Of a stretch of 64,000 nt of DNA, positions 1 through 9,844 are shown one piece after another (the first letter of the stretch is position 1; each line of letters starts with the position of its first letter). The notes beneath the pieces are model-generated. The model had not been told where the DNA came from and did no database searches. It worked only from the letters and a program-made list of their open reading frames with translations. The position numbers and the translations under genes are program-made. The DNA is taken from the NCBI GenBank assembly GCA_048498995.1, contig JBEHWX010000023.1, forward strand, positions 1-64,000. The letters are read 5' to 3'. The DNA is from JBEHWX01 sp048498995 (GTDB lineage Bacteria; Bacteroidota; Ignavibacteria; OLB7).

Positions 1-3000
1 CCTTGAGCAGCGTCTTGGCATGGCGGCGCACCCTGCCAACCGCACTCCCGCCGCCGTCACGACCGTGACCGGCCTGACCAGCGGAGCGGCCACGGCCGTG
101 GCCAGCCGAGGTCCCGCCGCCGGCAGCATGCCCCCCATACTGGTCTCGAGCGCCTGCAGCCCGCGGGCGGTCCCCTGCACCGCGCCGTTTGCCGCGCGGT
201 TGAGTCCCGAGGCCGTCGGCCCGGAAAAGCCGCCGACCACCGCGCCGCCGAGCACCGTGCCGAGCTGTTCGTCGGCCTGATCTCTGCTGATCGGCCGGTT
301 GAGCAGATCGCGCTGGCGCACGGACTGAACCACGGTGCCCACGGTGGCGGCACCACCGACCACCGCGAGGCCGGTGGCGACGGAAGCGGGAATCGTGATC
401 GGAGCGGCCGCCACGACGGCCACCACCACGAGCGCCGTCCCGGCGCCGATCAGCACCCCGCGCGCGAAGGAGCGCCAGGAATGGCCGTCCGGATCGTGAT
501 AGCGGATCGGATTGCTCAGGCAGAACTCGTAGAGGTTGTTTCCCGCCTCGATGCCGGATGGATCGCAGGCGCACCATCGTCCCAGCCACGACGCGTAGTA
601 GCGTGCGCCGTAGAAATAGAATCCGTTCTCCTCGTCCCGCTCCTTTCCCACGTGCCGATACCGCTTGGCCGCCGCCTTGATGGCCTTGTCGACCGCCTGG
701 TACGAGGTCGAGCCGTAGGGGAAATACTCCTCGTAGGAAACCACCGTCGCCGCGGCGTCGAGCTCGAGCGAGGCGGAGCCATGCTCATTCTCGTACTGAT
801 ACCGGACCAGCCGCTCCGGGGAACCGTCGTCGCCGGCGGTGCGGCTTTCGACCAGGGCCACGCATTCGGCATCGCTCATCACGTGCAGCGTCTCCCGCTC
901 CAGCTCCAGCGCGCCGGCGGCATTATAGGCGCGATAGATCTCGAACGGGCCGAGATAGATCCGCTCCTCCTTCCGCTTCGGCGTCGCGCCGTCGGAAGCC
1001 TGGCGCTCGGTCACCTTTCTGGTCCGCTCGCCGGAGTTGTTGTAGCGGTAGTAGGTGGTCTCCGGCGTTCCGCTGATCACCACCTGCCGCGACGTGGCCG
1101 AAAGCCTGTCCAGGTAATCCCAGCGCATCACGGGGAGGTGAGGCATCTTGATGATGTTGCCGTGCTCGTCGTGGTCGTAGCGCGCGCCGAACGCGCCCGG
1201 GAGGTCGGTCGGCAGGCTGGTTCCGCTCAGCCGGTTGCTCTTCTTCGTCCCCTCGATCAGGCTCGTCTCGCCGTAATCGTAGCGCCGGGTCCATCCGCCG
1301 CTGGCAACCGCGTGGATCATCCGCAGAAGGTTGCCGGCCCGGTCGTACTCGTACGATTCGGTGTAGAGGTCGACCGCGTTGCCGTCGCCCCGATGCGGGA
1401 TATCGGTGCGTGGATCGTCGGCATCGGCCGGCTGCGCGGCGCCGACGAGCGCTCCCATCCCGGTAAGGCCCAGATGCTCGCGTCCCTTCGCCTCGATCAG
1501 TCTGTAGAGAGGATCGTAGGTGTACTCCGCGCTCGGCTCCACGCGACGGTTTCTGAAGAAGATCACGTTGTGGATATCCGCGTCGTCCTGAATCCGCGTC
1601 AGATTGCCGACCGGATCATAGACATACCGCAGATCCTGCACGGTCCGCTCCCACGCGCCAAAGGCCGCCGGGCGCGTCGCGAGCCTGCGCGTGAGGCGCC
1701 GGATCTCATCGTAGGTATTCTCGATCACGACCCCGTTGCCGTGCTCTACCCTCGTATACTCTCCGTGGGCATCGTAATCGATATCGACGACCGCGTGCAG
1801 GTCCGCGGTGGCCGGATCGAGGAGCGCGGTGGGAGCCGCGGCGCGGCGGAACCAGACATCGATCTTCTCGATCAGCCCGGCCTCGTTGTAGCCCGGCATG
1901 ATCACATTCGGCCGCCCACCGGAAGCATGCGGCGTGGCCACCATCACCGGACGGGACAGCGCGTCGAACCACGTCCGGCTGATGAACAGCTCCGATTCCA
2001 GCAGGGGCGCGGCCGCCGCCTCGGCCGCGGCCAGCGATGGCGGCGTGGCGATCGCCCCCCAGTCGATGATCTCTTTGTAGTGCAGCGCCAGGCGCCTCCC
2101 CGACTCGAGAACATTGTTCTTGAAATCACACCTGAGGGTGGTGGCGACGCCCGACTGATCGTAATGCTGATAGACACGGCCGCGGAGATTCCTGTCGGAG
2201 TCCGGGTGCATCTCGCCGTAGAAAATCCTCTCGACGAGTGTTTCAGTCCCCGGCATCGTCGACAGGTACGTTGCCGTCGGGCGCCGGAGCGTGTCGTACT
2301 CCATCCGGACGATATGGCCGCGGCTGTCCCACTTCCGGATCATGTGCCCGGCGGCATCCCCGACGATCCAGCGATCGCCGGCCTCCATGCTCTTCTGATG
2401 GATCAGCCCGCCGAGCATATCGTAGTCGAACCAGATCACCGCGCGCCCCTCGGCGTCCCGAATCCGGCGCTGATTTCCCTCGCTGTCGAAGTCGATCCTG
2501 GTAACGTAGCTGCCGGAGGCCCCGTTGTCCCCCACGGCGATGAACGCGCGCGCCTGGGCATCGAAGAAGCTGACGGCCGGCGTTTCGGCGTGCGCGGCCG
2601 CCTTCTGGGCGGCGGACTGCTCGGCGGCTCCCATCGCGCCGCCGATCCGGCGGGTGTACCAGGTCGGCAGATACGCGGCATCCGGAAGCCGGCGGAAATA
2701 CGATCCGACATCCGGATCGGACTTCGGATCGGTTCTGGACACCGTGTCGTTCACATCCCAGGTCGCCTGACGCCACGGATCGAAAACCACCTTCTCGTAG
2801 GTGTGGTTCGGATTGAGCGTGGCCACGACGCGACCGACCGGATCGTGGAAGATGATCGGGCTCACGCCGACGGCCTTGGCGAACTCGAACCGGTGCGTGG
2901 CGCTGAAGAAGGGCTCGTACCGCCGGACCGCCAGCCCCTTGTTGTTGTAGATCGTCCAGCCGCTTCCGACCCACCGCGGGTCGACATCGGCCTCACCCTC

Positions 3001-6000
3001 GGCCAGCGGCCCCGGCTCGGCCTGCCCCTTCTTCTGAATCACGCGGCCGAAGCCGTCGGAGTAGGAGAGCTCGTAGCGAATCTCGGTTGAGGCGCCCGGC
3101 GCCAGATCCGCGTCGTGCGTCAACCGCTCGAGCGTGCAGCCCACGACCGGCAGCGGCGCGGGATCTCCCTTCGTCCGGTGATAGGCGAACGGATCGGAGA
3201 GAATACGGGTGCTGGCCTTCTTCAGAATATCTCCGGCGGCCCCCAGCGGATCGGCCAGATGCGCCAGGAGCGTCGCCTCATCGAGATCGGGAACGAACCC
3301 GGCCAGCGAGTCGCCCAGGGTGGTGCCGAGCTTCCCCATCACCGCGGTCCCGGCCACCGCGCCGAGCGCATCGAACGCAATCGCTCCCCGGCCGCCGTTC
3401 TCGTCGGTCACCATCCACGGTTTCAGCACGCGGTAATCGATCGCCAGCAGGTCGGCGCCGAGCTCGTCCTTCGTCCGCGCGGTCACCACGTTGCCGAGCG
3501 GATCGCGCGTCTCGATCAGGAGCAGATCGTGCGGATCGTAGTCGACCACGGCATCGTGATCGAACGGATCGCGGAAGCGGCGGACCTGAAAAAAATGGGC
3601 CCGCGCCGCGGCCAGCTCCTGCGCCGGCGCGTGGGTCGGATCGGTCGAATAGTAGACTCGTCCGGATGGAATCCACCAGTCGCCGTCGCCGAGGAGGTGA
3701 ACGTAGCGCGCCTCGCCGCCGAGGAGCGCCGCGCCGACGCGCCCCAGGTGCACCTGAGCGACGAGCTCCGGGGTCAGCGCGAGCCGGTAGCTTTCGAACG
3801 GAAGGGCCAGCGATTCGAGATGGCCGGGAGGGAGCGCGGCGGACAGGTCGTTGCTCCGATAGAGCGTCCGCGAGCGCTCGATCAGCCGGCGGTAGGGATG
3901 CGCCTCCGTGGCGCCGGTCCCCTCCAGATCGTGATACGGGATGTCGTGCGCGCCGTCGCTCGCCTCGTCGCAGCGATCGAGCATCTCATCGAACCGGAAG
4001 AGGTTCGTCACGCCGGGGAGCGCGGCGGCGGGCGCGACCTTCAGCAGCTCGTAGGCGCGGGCATCGCACGGCAGCGGCGCGCGCCAGTCGTCGGGAAGAT
4101 CGACCGGCACGGTGTATTCGTTCTCGCCGTAGGTGACCATGATCCGCTTCTGCGCGGCGCGATCCTCCGCGGTCAGGATGGGATCGGGATCGTCGTGGCG
4201 CCGGCCGTAGCCGATCGTGACCGAGCGGAGCACGTTGCCGAACGCGTCGATCTCCAGATTCATCGCGTGCGCCACGCGCGGATCGGCCACGAGCTGGCCG
4301 GCCACGTCGTAGAGCATCCGCTCGTAGTGAAGGTCGATCGACTCGCGGGCATGCGTCAGGAACACGGCGTACGGGTTGTCGCGCAGCGGCTGCACCGGTA
4401 CGATCGTATAGCTCATCTCCGATATGGTGTAGGGGCGATCCTCCGCCTCGGTGCCGTCGAGCGCGTAGACCTCGCGGCGGAGCACCGACCCCTTCAGCGC
4501 GCGCGCCGCCTGGCGCTCCTCCTCCACCGAGAGCCCGGACGGCAGAAGGGTATCCTCCAGCAGCATCGCGGCCAGTCGCGGATCGCTCAGCCCGGGGAGG
4601 CCCATGCTGGCGTCGGACTCGCGGTAGTACTCCGCGGCGTAGCGACGGGTAAGCCGATCGGCCTCCATCCAGGCGCCGGTGTGATGCCAGGTCTTCGTCA
4701 GCAGCGGCGGGATGTGCGAGGCGGCGTCGATGTTGGTCGCGCTCGGGAAGGCATCCGAGGCCGCGAGCGTCGCGTACTCCTCGGTATCCCACTGCTCCAC
4801 CATGCCGAAGCCGCGGAACTCCCGCTCCTCGCCGTCGAAGTAGCCATGGTGGTACGCGTAGCGGGTCACGAAGCGGTTGCGGCTGATCCGGTCGTGGATC
4901 TCCACCCGCTCCACCACGTGCACCGGGAAGGGAAGCCTGGTGGCCCAGGGACGCCCCGCTTCCCGATCGGCCAGATAGAATTTCGTGGAGGGAGCGTAGG
5001 TGATCTCGGTCTCGGCGCCGAGGTTGTTGACCACGCGCACCAGCAGGTTCGGCTTGGTGCTCCCCATCAGGTCGATATAGCGCATGGCGCGCCCCGCGTC
5101 GGAGGGGAGCGGAGATGACCAGACCAGACACGCCGTGCCGATGCCGAGCAGGTCCGCGGCCATCACCGTCGTCAGATCGTCGACGGCCGGGAACGTGCTC
5201 ACCGTCACGCGATCGCTCCAGCGATTGCCGGCGCGGTTGAAGTAGACATGGACGCCGTCGGTCCCGAGATAGAGGATGTCGGTGGTGCCGGAGCCGTCCA
5301 CGTCGACAAGGCGGACTCTCCGCTGATCGAAGCGATCCGGTAGATCGAACCAGGGGGCGGCGTCCATGCCGACTTTGGCGCCGAAGCGGCCGTAGCCGAG
5401 ATTCGGCCAGTAGCAGACCTCGCCGTTGCGGACCCTGGCGATATCGACGAGGCCGTCGCCGGAGAGATCGGCCAGGTAGATCGACTGCGTGCCGTCGGCG
5501 AAGACCAGCCTCGGCCCCTTCTCCTCATCGATCAGCTTCAGCACACGCTCGGCCGGCGAGAAGCCATCCTCGCCGAGCGACTGATACCAGAGGAACGCCT
5601 CGTCCTCGGCCACGAGGATATCGGCGTGGCCGTCGCCGGTGAGGTCGATCATCTTCAGATTGGGATCGGCCCAGGAGATGTTCGGCAGCGAGCGGAAGGG
5701 GATGAAGGGCTTCCACCCATCGTCATCGGTCCGCTCGAAGAAGCCGGGGAGCGGTTGATCGAAGGCGACCAGATCGATGCTGCCGTCGCCGGCCAGATCC
5801 ACCAGACGCTGGCGTCCGTTGATGCCGTGCGGAGCCGGGACCGGGCTCACCAGCTCGGCCGCGCCGAAGCGCGCCACGGTCTCGGTACCACCACCGCCGG
5901 TGGGGACCGGCAGCGCGCTCAGGTTCCGTTTGTAGAACCACCCTTCCCCCTGCTCGCTCAGGATGCCGGAGAGTCCCTCGCCGTCGAGATCCACCCACTG

Positions 6001-7335
6001 ATAGCGTCCGCCGTCGAGGCCGGAGGGGAGGTTCTCGAGACTCGACGGATCGACCTCCCGCACCGACTCCGCGATCGTCGCGCGGCTGTACTCGAGCTCC
6101 ACCGGCGGAACGGCGCGCTTCAGATACGTTCCATCGCCGCGGCGCACGTAGCCGGCCTGCCAGGCGGCGATCAGGTAGGATGCCTGCTCCTGCTCGTCGT
6201 AGGTGAAGGATGTGGCGCGCACCAGGCAGTTATCGACACCGAGCTCCTCGGGGAAGTGGTGGAACATCAGCACGTTCCGGCAGAGCCGGTAGCTCCGCAC
6301 CTCGAAGCCGGAGCGGTAGCGGGAGAAGGGATCGCGGCGGACCGGCCATGGATGGAGCGTGTCGTCGAAATCGACGCGGACCGGCTCCCCCTGGGGGTTC
6401 TCGGCGTAGTGCTCGCCGTAGTCGAAGACCACCTCGAACATCCAGTCGGCGCGCGCGGCCAGGTCCTCCCCCGGCTGCCACGGCGTCCGGTTGCCGTAGA
6501 AGATCCGCTTGGGATGGCGCGCGGCGGCGCGGACGGCGTTGGTCCGGTTCCGCTCGTTGAGCGCTCCGGCGTCGATCCCCTCGGCGCTCTCGGCCTTGTA
6601 CTGGTAGCGTATCGCGTTGCCGCGATCGTCGTGGCTCTCCGAGATAAGCCAGGAGAAGACGTGCTCCGGGTGTTCCGGATCGGCCAGGCGGCTCTCCGCC
6701 GTGGCGCCGAAGATGGTGGTGACATTGTCGCGGGAGATGGTGCGCCAGTGCGTTTCGCCGGTCGCGGCCACGCTCCACCGCTCGATCCGCGAGAAGAGTC
6801 CCTCGATGCGAGGACGGTAGCGGCGCACGTGGTAGGTGACGCCATCGACGTCCCGATCGAACGCATCCTCCTTCCAGGTGCCCTCATCGTCGAACAGCGC
6901 CGGGACCAGATCCTCGGCGCCGGCGAGGATGAAGATGTCCGACTCCTCGTCGTCGATGTAGCGTGGGAGCCCCTTGTCGGTCTTGCGGGTGATCGAGGGG
7001 AGTGAGAGGGACCAGCCGAGGCCGAAGATGCCGTTGCCCGATCCCGAATCGTAGGTGATGGCCAGGGATGGCTCGAAGCCGGAGCGTCCGGGGCTGATGG
7101 CGATCGGGATGCTCGTCGAGCCGGTGCCGGTGACCGGGTTGGCGGTGAACTTTTCGCCGATGCCGCGGATGGCGCCGCCGCCGACCGGCAACGACAGCGA
7201 GGGGAGCGGACTCGACTGGCCGCCTCCATCCTCGCGCGTCGCGCGCGACGTCCGATCGCTTCCGCTGCCGTTCGGGTGCGCTCCGCCACCGGTCGTGGTC
7301 GTGCGGGGGGCGTGGACATTCTCGTTCGTTCTCAT
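1..7335 (-). CDS. Fused Tc-toxin B/C (SpvB-VCBS-RHS) protein, C-terminus cut by window edge
   Basis: The reading frame is open from an ATG at 7335 (preceded by AGGGA) to base 1, giving at least 2445 residues. Near residue 50 it has the SpvB opening GGGAIRGIGEKF, then GSTSIPIAISPGRSGFEPSL and LGWSLSLPSITRKTDKGLP, as in TcdB/TcaC. VCBS/FG-GAP-like segments (e.g. DLSGDGLVDIARV) lie around residues 540-710, followed by TcB middle domains and RHS/YD repeats. The RHS core ends with RYYASWLGRW (2245-2254) and DPDG (2281-2284). About 2284 residues up to the core end equals a TcB plus a TcC core, so this looks like a single-chain BC cocoon. In the family the cocoon encloses a cleaved toxic C-terminus and docks on a TcA pore; no TcA gene is visible. 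After the core come at least 161 residues with a long hydrophobic stretch (about 2293-2336). The toxin identity is not visible. Confidence 0.93.
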   Translation of the reverse strand, partial: MRTNENVHAPRTTTTGGGAHPNGSGSDRTSRATREDGGGQSSPLPSLSLPVGGGAIRGIGEKFTANPVTGTGSTSIPIAISPGRSGFEPSLAITYDSGSGNGIFGLGWSLSLPSITRKTDKGLPRYIDDEESDIFILAGAEDLVPALFDDEGTWKEDAFDRDVDGVTYHVRRYRPRIEGLFSRIERWSVAATGETHWRTISRDNVTTIFGATAESRLADPEHPEHVFSWLISESHDDRGNAIRYQYKAESAEGIDAGALNERNRTNAVRAAARHPKRIFYGNRTPWQPGEDLAARADWMFEVVFDYGEHYAENPQGEPVRVDFDDTLHPWPVRRDPFSRYRSGFEVRSYRLCRNVLMFHHFPEELGVDNCLVRATSFTYDEQEQASYLIAAWQAGYVRRGDGTYLKRAVPPVELEYSRATIAESVREVDPSSLENLPSGLDGGRYQWVDLDGEGLSGILSEQGEGWFYKRNLSALPVPTGGGGTETVARFGAAELVSPVPAPHGINGRQRLVDLAGDGSIDLVAFDQPLPGFFERTDDDGWKPFIPFRSLPNISWADPNLKMIDLTGDGHADILVAEDEAFLWYQSLGEDGFSPAERVLKLIDEEKGPRLVFADGTQSIYLADLSGDGLVDIARVRNGEVCYWPNLGYGRFGAKVGMDAAPWFDLPDRFDQRRVRLVDVDGSGTTDILYLGTDGVHVYFNRAGNRWSDRVTVSTFPAVDDLTTVMAADLLGIGTACLVWSSPLPSDAGRAMRYIDLMGSTKPNLLVRVVNNLGAETEITYAPSTKFYLADREAGRPWATRLPFPVHVVERVEIHDRISRNRFVTRYAYHHGYFDGEEREFRGFGMVEQWDTEEYATLAASDAFPSATNIDAASHIPPLLTKTWHHTGAWMEADRLTRRYAAEYYRESDASMGLPGLSDPRLAAMLLEDTLLPSGLSVEEERQAARALKGSVLRREVYALDGTEAEDRPYTISEMSYTIVPVQPLRDNPYAVFLTHARESIDLHYERMLYDVAGQLVADPRVAHAMNLEIDAFGNVLRSVTIGYGRRHDDPDPILTAEDRAAQKRIMVTYGENEYTVPVDLPDDWRAPLPCDARAYELLKVAPAAALPGVTNLFRFDEMLDRCDEASDGAHDIPYHDLEGTGATEAHPYRRLIERSRTLYRSNDLSAALPPGHLESLALPFESYRLALTPELVAQVHLGRVGAALLGGEARYVHLLGDGDWWIPSGRVYYSTDPTHAPAQELAAARAHFFQVRRFRDPFDHDAVVDYDPHDLLLIETRDPLGNVVTARTKDELGADLLAIDYRVLKPWMVTDENGGRGAIAFDALGAVAGTAVMGKLGTTLGDSLAGFVPDLDEATLLAHLADPLGAAGDILKKASTRILSDPFAYHRTKGDPAPLPVVGCTLERLTHDADLAPGASTEIRYELSYSDGFGRVIQKKGQAEPGPLAEGEADVDPRWVGSGWTIYNNKGLAVRRYEPFFSATHRFEFAKAVGVSPIIFHDPVGRVVATLNPNHTYEKVVFDPWRQATWDVNDTVSRTDPKSDPDVGSYFRRLPDAAYLPTWYTRRIGGAMGAAEQSAAQKAAAHAETPAVSFFDAQARAFIAVGDNGASGSYVTRIDFDSEGNQRRIRDAEGRAVIWFDYDMLGGLIHQKSMEAGDRWIVGDAAGHMIRKWDSRGHIVRMEYDTLRRPTATYLSTMPGTETLVERIFYGEMHPDSDRNLRGRVYQHYDQSGVATTLRCDFKNNVLESGRRLALHYKEIIDWGAIATPPSLAAAEAAAAPLLESELFISRTWFDALSRPVMVATPHASGGRPNVIMPGYNEAGLIEKIDVWFRRAAAPTALLDPATADLHAVVDIDYDAHGEYTRVEHGNGVVIENTYDEIRRLTRRLATRPAAFGAWERTVQDLRYVYDPVGNLTRIQDDADIHNVIFFRNRRVEPSAEYTYDPLYRLIEAKGREHLGLTGMGALVGAAQPADADDPRTDIPHRGDGNAVDLYTESYEYDRAGNLLRMIHAVASGGWTRRYDYGETSLIEGTKKSNRLSGTSLPTDLPGAFGARYDHDEHGNIIKMPHLPVMRWDYLDRLSATSRQVVISGTPETTYYRYNNSGERTRKVTERQASDGATPKRKEERIYLGPFEIYRAYNAAGALELERETLHVMSDAECVALVESRTAGDDGSPERLVRYQYENEHGSASLELDAAATVVSYEEYFPYGSTSYQAVDKAIKAAAKRYRHVGKERDEENGFYFYGARYYASWLGRWCACDPSGIEAGNNLYEFCLSNPIRYHDPDGHSWRSFARGVLIGAGTALVVVAVVAAAPITIPASVATGLAVVGGAATVGTVVQSVRQRDLLNRPISRDQADEQLGTVLGGAVVGGFSGPTASGLNRAANGAVQGTARGLQALETSMGGMLPAAGPRLATAVAAPLVRPVTVVTAAGVRLAGCAAMPRRCSR

Positions 7336-8224
7336 CGTCCCTGCCGTTGGTGGCTCGACGACGGCGCGCGACGGACCGTGGGGCATCCGGGGCCGGCATG
7401 TCGGAGCGTGCTCCGAGGTCGCCCGACACGAGGCGACGGCCATTCCGGACGCGCCTGGGCGCGACGTGGTCGAGTATGGAGTTGGACGTGAGCGCCCCTT
7501 CGGCAAACGCGCGACGAACGCGCGCGCCGACGATCGGATGAAGGCCGGGATCGAGCCGGATGAGCGTACCTCACCCTTCCCGCGTCAGGAGCGGAACCGT
7601 GTCCATCCGTGGACGGAGATCAACGCGCGATCAGGGGGATGCGCGTCGCGACCGTGGCGACGGAAGGATCCGGAACGAGCCTTCGCGGGAGATGAAGCGC
7701 CCGAGCGGCAGGCATATATATGCACGCTCTCCCGACCGAAATCGGAAGCGCTCACGGGATACAGGACTACTTGGAAAGGGAAGGAATACGAACCAGGGGA
7801 AAAGGACCGCGGCGAAGATACGCGCCCGATTTCCAAATGTCAATCGGCGCGCGCGAATGTCGAAAAGATTATTTCGGTCGGGAGTGCGGCAAAGCGGTCG
7901 AGCGTTGTATTCCCTTGCCGAGCAAGCCGTGATGCGGCCTGGCGGGCAGGCACCCATTGCGACCGAGAATCGGCCCGTGGCCATCGGGCGCGAGAAAATC
8001 GGGACGGAAAATCGCGCACAATCCGTGCCGGACATTATCCGTGCCGGACATCGTTCGCCGCATCACCCACCGATCCCAGGAGGATGGCGCGATACGATCG
8101 CGTCGGCATTTTTTCGCCCGCGAAGATTATCGGAGCGGTTCGGGGAGCGCCTCGTGGAAGTACGCGAGCTTCGAATATCGTATCACGATCTTCCCGGCAC
8201 TCGGGGCCAGCTCGTCGCTTGCGA
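7336..8224. other. Non-coding stretch upstream of the Tc gene
   Basis: I see no convincing gene here; reading frames on both strands lack family signals. It is the probable promoter region of the Tc toxin gene. It contains an AT-richer patch near 7711-7720 (gcatatatatgc) and a 15-bp direct repeat at 8021-8051. No promoter can be assigned with confidence. Confidence 0.5.
8021..8051. repeat. 15-bp direct repeat, possible regulator site
   Basis: The sequence atccgtgccggacat occurs at 8021-8035 and again at 8037-8051, separated by one base. The 16-bp period is about one and a half helical turns. It lies about 690 bp upstream of the Tc toxin start, so a regulatory role is speculative. Confidence 0.5.
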
Positions 8225-8572
8225 TCACTCCGTCTCGGCGGCAATGGCGGCCTGCCGCGCGCGCTCGGTCGCGGCGATCAGGATATCCTCGGTCACATCC
8301 CGTCCGCCGCCGAGATTCACCCAGAGGGACTGGATGGTGTAGATGGGCCCCCAGGGGATGCCCCACCATCCGAGCAGCAGCGAGACGATCGTATACCCGA
8401 GCCCCTTGACGACCCCATGCTCTCCGGGACGGAGGAAGTAGAGATCGGAGGATCTCTTGAAAGTCATGATCCCGATCGAGATGCAGTAGAGATAGGTCAC
8501 GAAGCGGGCTCCCTGGCGGAGCTCCTCCTCGATCTGTTCCTCGGAAAGGCCTTCTGTGCCGTTGACGTTCAT
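8225..8572 (-). CDS. Small conserved membrane protein, unknown function
   Basis: This is a 115-residue product starting at the ATG at 8572 (MNVNGTEGLSEEQ). A more upstream start at 8683 would add an Arg/Pro-rich stretch that looks non-coding. After an acidic N-terminus it has two hydrophobic segments around GARFVTYLYCISIGIMTF and GYTIVSLLLGWWGIPWGPIY, and a C-terminal helix. The TFKRSSDLYF and WWGIPWGP motifs recall short uncharacterised membrane proteins I remember from several phyla. No function is known to me. It stands alone between the DinB-like gene and the Tc gene. Confidence 0.75.
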   Translation of the reverse strand: MNVNGTEGLSEEQIEEELRQGARFVTYLYCISIGIMTFKRSSDLYFLRPGEHGVVKGLGYTIVSLLLGWWGIPWGPIYTIQSLWVNLGGGRDVTEDILIAATERARQAAIAAETE

Positions 8573-8771
8573 GTGGGCGTGCGGAATTGAGGTTGCGCGC
8601 GAGCCGTCGCTTCCGGTGTGACGGCTCACGTCGCCGCGCGGAGGTGGCACGCGCGGCCCGGTATGGTCGGTGAACGGAGCCACGCCGCGTGGACATGACT
8701 CCCTTCCCTGCTCAGAGACGCGAAGGTCCGGCGGTGTAACCAGGCCTCCGCGATGTCAGGCTCCGGAGTCG

Positions 8772-9317
8772 TCAGGCTTCGGAGGCGGAGGCGAGGATGG
8801 CGCCGGCCTCCTTGATCTGATCGGCGTGGCGCGCCTCGTGCACGGCGATGAAGGAGAACCACTGGCGGAAGCTGAGCGGGCCGAGCACCATGTGATGCGC
8901 CACGAAGCCGGGATGCGGAAGATCCTCGCCGGCGGCGAGCGCGCCACGCAGGTCGGCGCGGGACTCCTCGAGCTGGCGCCAGGCCTCGGCGATCTCCATC
9001 GCTCCGGTCGGCTGCGATGACGGCGGGTTGACGATCCGGTTGTTCCGGTCGCGCACCTTCGTCATGTCCACATCACGCGGAACTTCGTCGTTGTCCGAGG
9101 CGCCGTCGGCCGCGCGTGCCTTGTCGATCTCCGACAGGATCAGTTTCGTTACCCGCCGCTCGACGAGCACCAGATGCTCCATCACCTCGACGGCGGACCA
9201 TCGGTCTGGGTCGGGACGCGTTGCCCGGAGCGATGCCGGGATTCCCTCCACCGCGTCGCGAAGCGCGGCGCGGGAGGCGTCGAGTTGGCGCAGAAGCTCT
9301 TCCGATTGTGCGTTCAT
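8772..9317 (-). CDS. DinB-family protein
   Basis: The product has 181 residues and fits a DinB/YfiT four-helix bundle. The likely metal-binding histidines are His48 (VMEHLV), His160 and His164 (HEARHADQI), the usual triad of this fold. DinB-like proteins are often putative metal-dependent thiol transferases or hydrolases; the substrate here is unknown. The start ATG at 9317 gives an N-terminus (SEELLRQLDASRAALRDAV) that matches helix 1, and the length is normal for the family. It is followed after about 200 bp by the small membrane protein on the same strand. Confidence 0.88.
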   Translation of the reverse strand: MNAQSEELLRQLDASRAALRDAVEGIPASLRATRPDPDRWSAVEVMEHLVLVERRVTKLILSEIDKARAADGASDNDEVPRDVDMTKVRDRNNRIVNPPSSQPTGAMEIAEAWRQLEESRADLRGALAAGEDLPHPGFVAHHMVLGPLSFRQWFSFIAVHEARHADQIKEAGAILASASEA

Positions 9318-9350
9318 GTGGGTCGATGTGAAGTGTGCTGTCGATGGTTC

Positions 9351-9563
9351 CTACTCGTAGATACGGGCGGCTTCCAGCATATCGATGATATACTCCCAGG
9401 AGGGAGGATCATCCCGCTTTTGTCCCATGTCGGCTACCCACCGCCCCATCGCTTCAAGGTAACGCTCAAGAGTCGGGTTCTCCCAGGAGCCGGGATCTGC
9501 CTGAAGATCCCTCAGAAGCCCGTCGAGAGCTTCGACAACGTCATGTCTCGTGAATGCACTCAT
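9351..9563 (-). CDS. DUF7660-like small protein
   Basis: This 70-residue acidic protein has the pattern SWENPTLERYLEAMGRWV followed by PSWEYIIDMLEAARIYE. I recall this as the DUF7660 signature (a YLEAM..W block and an AA.IYE C-terminus). An AGGAGAG ribosome-binding site lies six bases before the ATG at 9563, so the gene is probably expressed. Members often occur with immunity or toxin-related genes, but the function is unknown. It lies 33 bp upstream of the DinB-like gene and may be co-transcribed with it. Confidence 0.75.
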   Translation of the reverse strand: MSAFTRHDVVEALDGLLRDLQADPGSWENPTLERYLEAMGRWVADMGQKRDDPPSWEYIIDMLEAARIYE

Positions 9564-9619
9564 GGATCTCTCCTGTTTCGATACAAGGAACTGTAGGATC
9601 GCCCCTCTTCGTCGCCCCT

Positions 9620-9817
9620 GAAGGGGCGGCCACGGGGGGCCGCCCGTATGAAGAGAAGCCCGTCATCACGGCTCGGTAGGCGCACGTCTTCAGCGTGCGC
9701 CATGTGTTCGATACGCGAGCTGGGCGGCCACGGGGGCCGCCCGTACGAACAGAAGCCGGCAATCGCGCCATGTGTTCGATGCGCGAGCGGGGCGGCCACG
9801 AAGGGGTCGCCCGCATG
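9620..9817. repeat. Three imperfect copies of a GGGCGGCCACG...CCGCCCGTA palindrome
   Basis: The core gggcggccacgggggccgcc recurs at about 9624-9648, 9722-9745 and, with changes, 9790-9813. Copies two and three are preceded by gcgccatgtgttcgat at 9697-9712 and 9765-9780, giving a unit of about 68 bp. Each core can fold as a GGGCGGCC/GGCCGCCC hairpin. The block fills the gap between two minus-strand genes and has no coding potential. Confidence 0.85.
9680..9700. repeat. CTGAAG-loop hairpin (member 1)
   Basis: Arms gcgcacg (9680-9686) and cgtgcgc (9694-9700) flank tcttcag, whose reverse complement contains CTGAAG. It resembles the hairpins at 15217, 15265, 42008 and 42097, suggesting a dispersed REP-like element. 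Confidence 0.6.
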
Positions 9818-9844
9818 GAGCAACCGTCTCTCGCACCGGGAGCT

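Noticed and set aside
481..3090. Long plus-strand open frame (869 codons)
   Set aside because: It is antisense to the Tc toxin gene, whose own frame has clear SpvB and RHS motifs; the product is Arg/Val/Leu-rich without domains, an effect of high GC.
7055..8590. Plus-strand frame of about 510 codons over the Tc promoter region
   Set aside because: Overlaps the Tc gene start antisense and runs through the gap without domain similarity.
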